Part shown: positions 5,368 through 5,383 of the stretch, in pieces | How the letters are laid out: each line of letters begins with the position of its first letter | How positions within the stretch are numbered: position 1 is the first letter of the stretch | Assembly: GCA_007120055.1 (NCBI GenBank) | Contig: SKOL01000088.1 | Span: forward strand, 1 to 5,383 | Direction of reading: 5' to 3' | DNA: 5,383 nucleotides | From: Anaerobacillus sp. | GTDB taxonomy: Bacteria; Bacillota; Bacilli; Bacillales_H; Anaerobacillaceae | Made by a program: the position numbers and the translations under genes | Notes under the pieces: generated by a model | Databases searched by the model: none | Told to the model about the DNA's origin: nothing | What the model saw: the letters and a program-made list of their open reading frames with translations, nothing else

Positions 5368-5383
5368 TTAAGTTTATTTGCCA

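Noticed and set aside
1..5383. CRISPR array, tRNA, rRNA, riboswitch or intact transposase
   Set aside because: No regularly spaced repeats, no cloverleaf or rRNA-like stretch, no recognisable aptamer core and no transposase frame were found on either strand.

Overview
The window is AT-rich chromosomal DNA from a low-GC Gram-positive, most likely an endospore-forming member of the Bacillaceae. The grounds are the strong purine-rich ribosome binding sites, TTG/GTG start use, Firmicute-type protein sequences, and a small gene whose product closely resembles the Bacillus sporulation checkpoint protein Sda. The species cannot be named from the sequence alone.

Layout: the left edge holds the last codons of an unidentified reading frame. 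Next comes an intact phosphoenolpyruvate synthase gene (ppsA, 122-2470). The 378 bp that follow look empty but hold the C-terminal remnant of a galactitol-type PTS IIB protein (2483-2599), a good intrinsic terminator (2618-2658), and a frame-broken remnant of an HPr gene (ptsH, about 2664-2846). The HPr remnant lacks the part that carries the phosphorylatable histidine. It ends 2 nt before an intact gene for PTS Enzyme I (ptsI, 2849-4567).

The right 800 bp are mostly decayed or non-coding. They contain a possible degenerate coding scrap (4669-4782), a large imperfect hairpin (4810-4864), a 23-codon stub of a HAD-family phosphatase gene (4915-4986), the Sda-like gene (5088-5216), a consensus extended -10 promoter running straight into a long terminator-like hairpin (5224-5312), and short GTG...CAC palindromes resembling dispersed REP-type repeats.

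Functionally, PEP synthase makes PEP from pyruvate and ATP, and Enzyme I uses PEP to start the PTS phosphorelay. The locus looks like the residue of an auxiliary PTS island (IIB, HPr, Enzyme I, possibly a sugar-phosphate phosphatase) in which only the two large PEP-handling enzymes remain whole. If this Enzyme I is made, it must phosphorylate an HPr encoded elsewhere. I see no convincing new multi-gene system. The points of most interest are the selective decay around ptsI, the short-tailed Sda homologue, and the promoter-hairpin unit after it.
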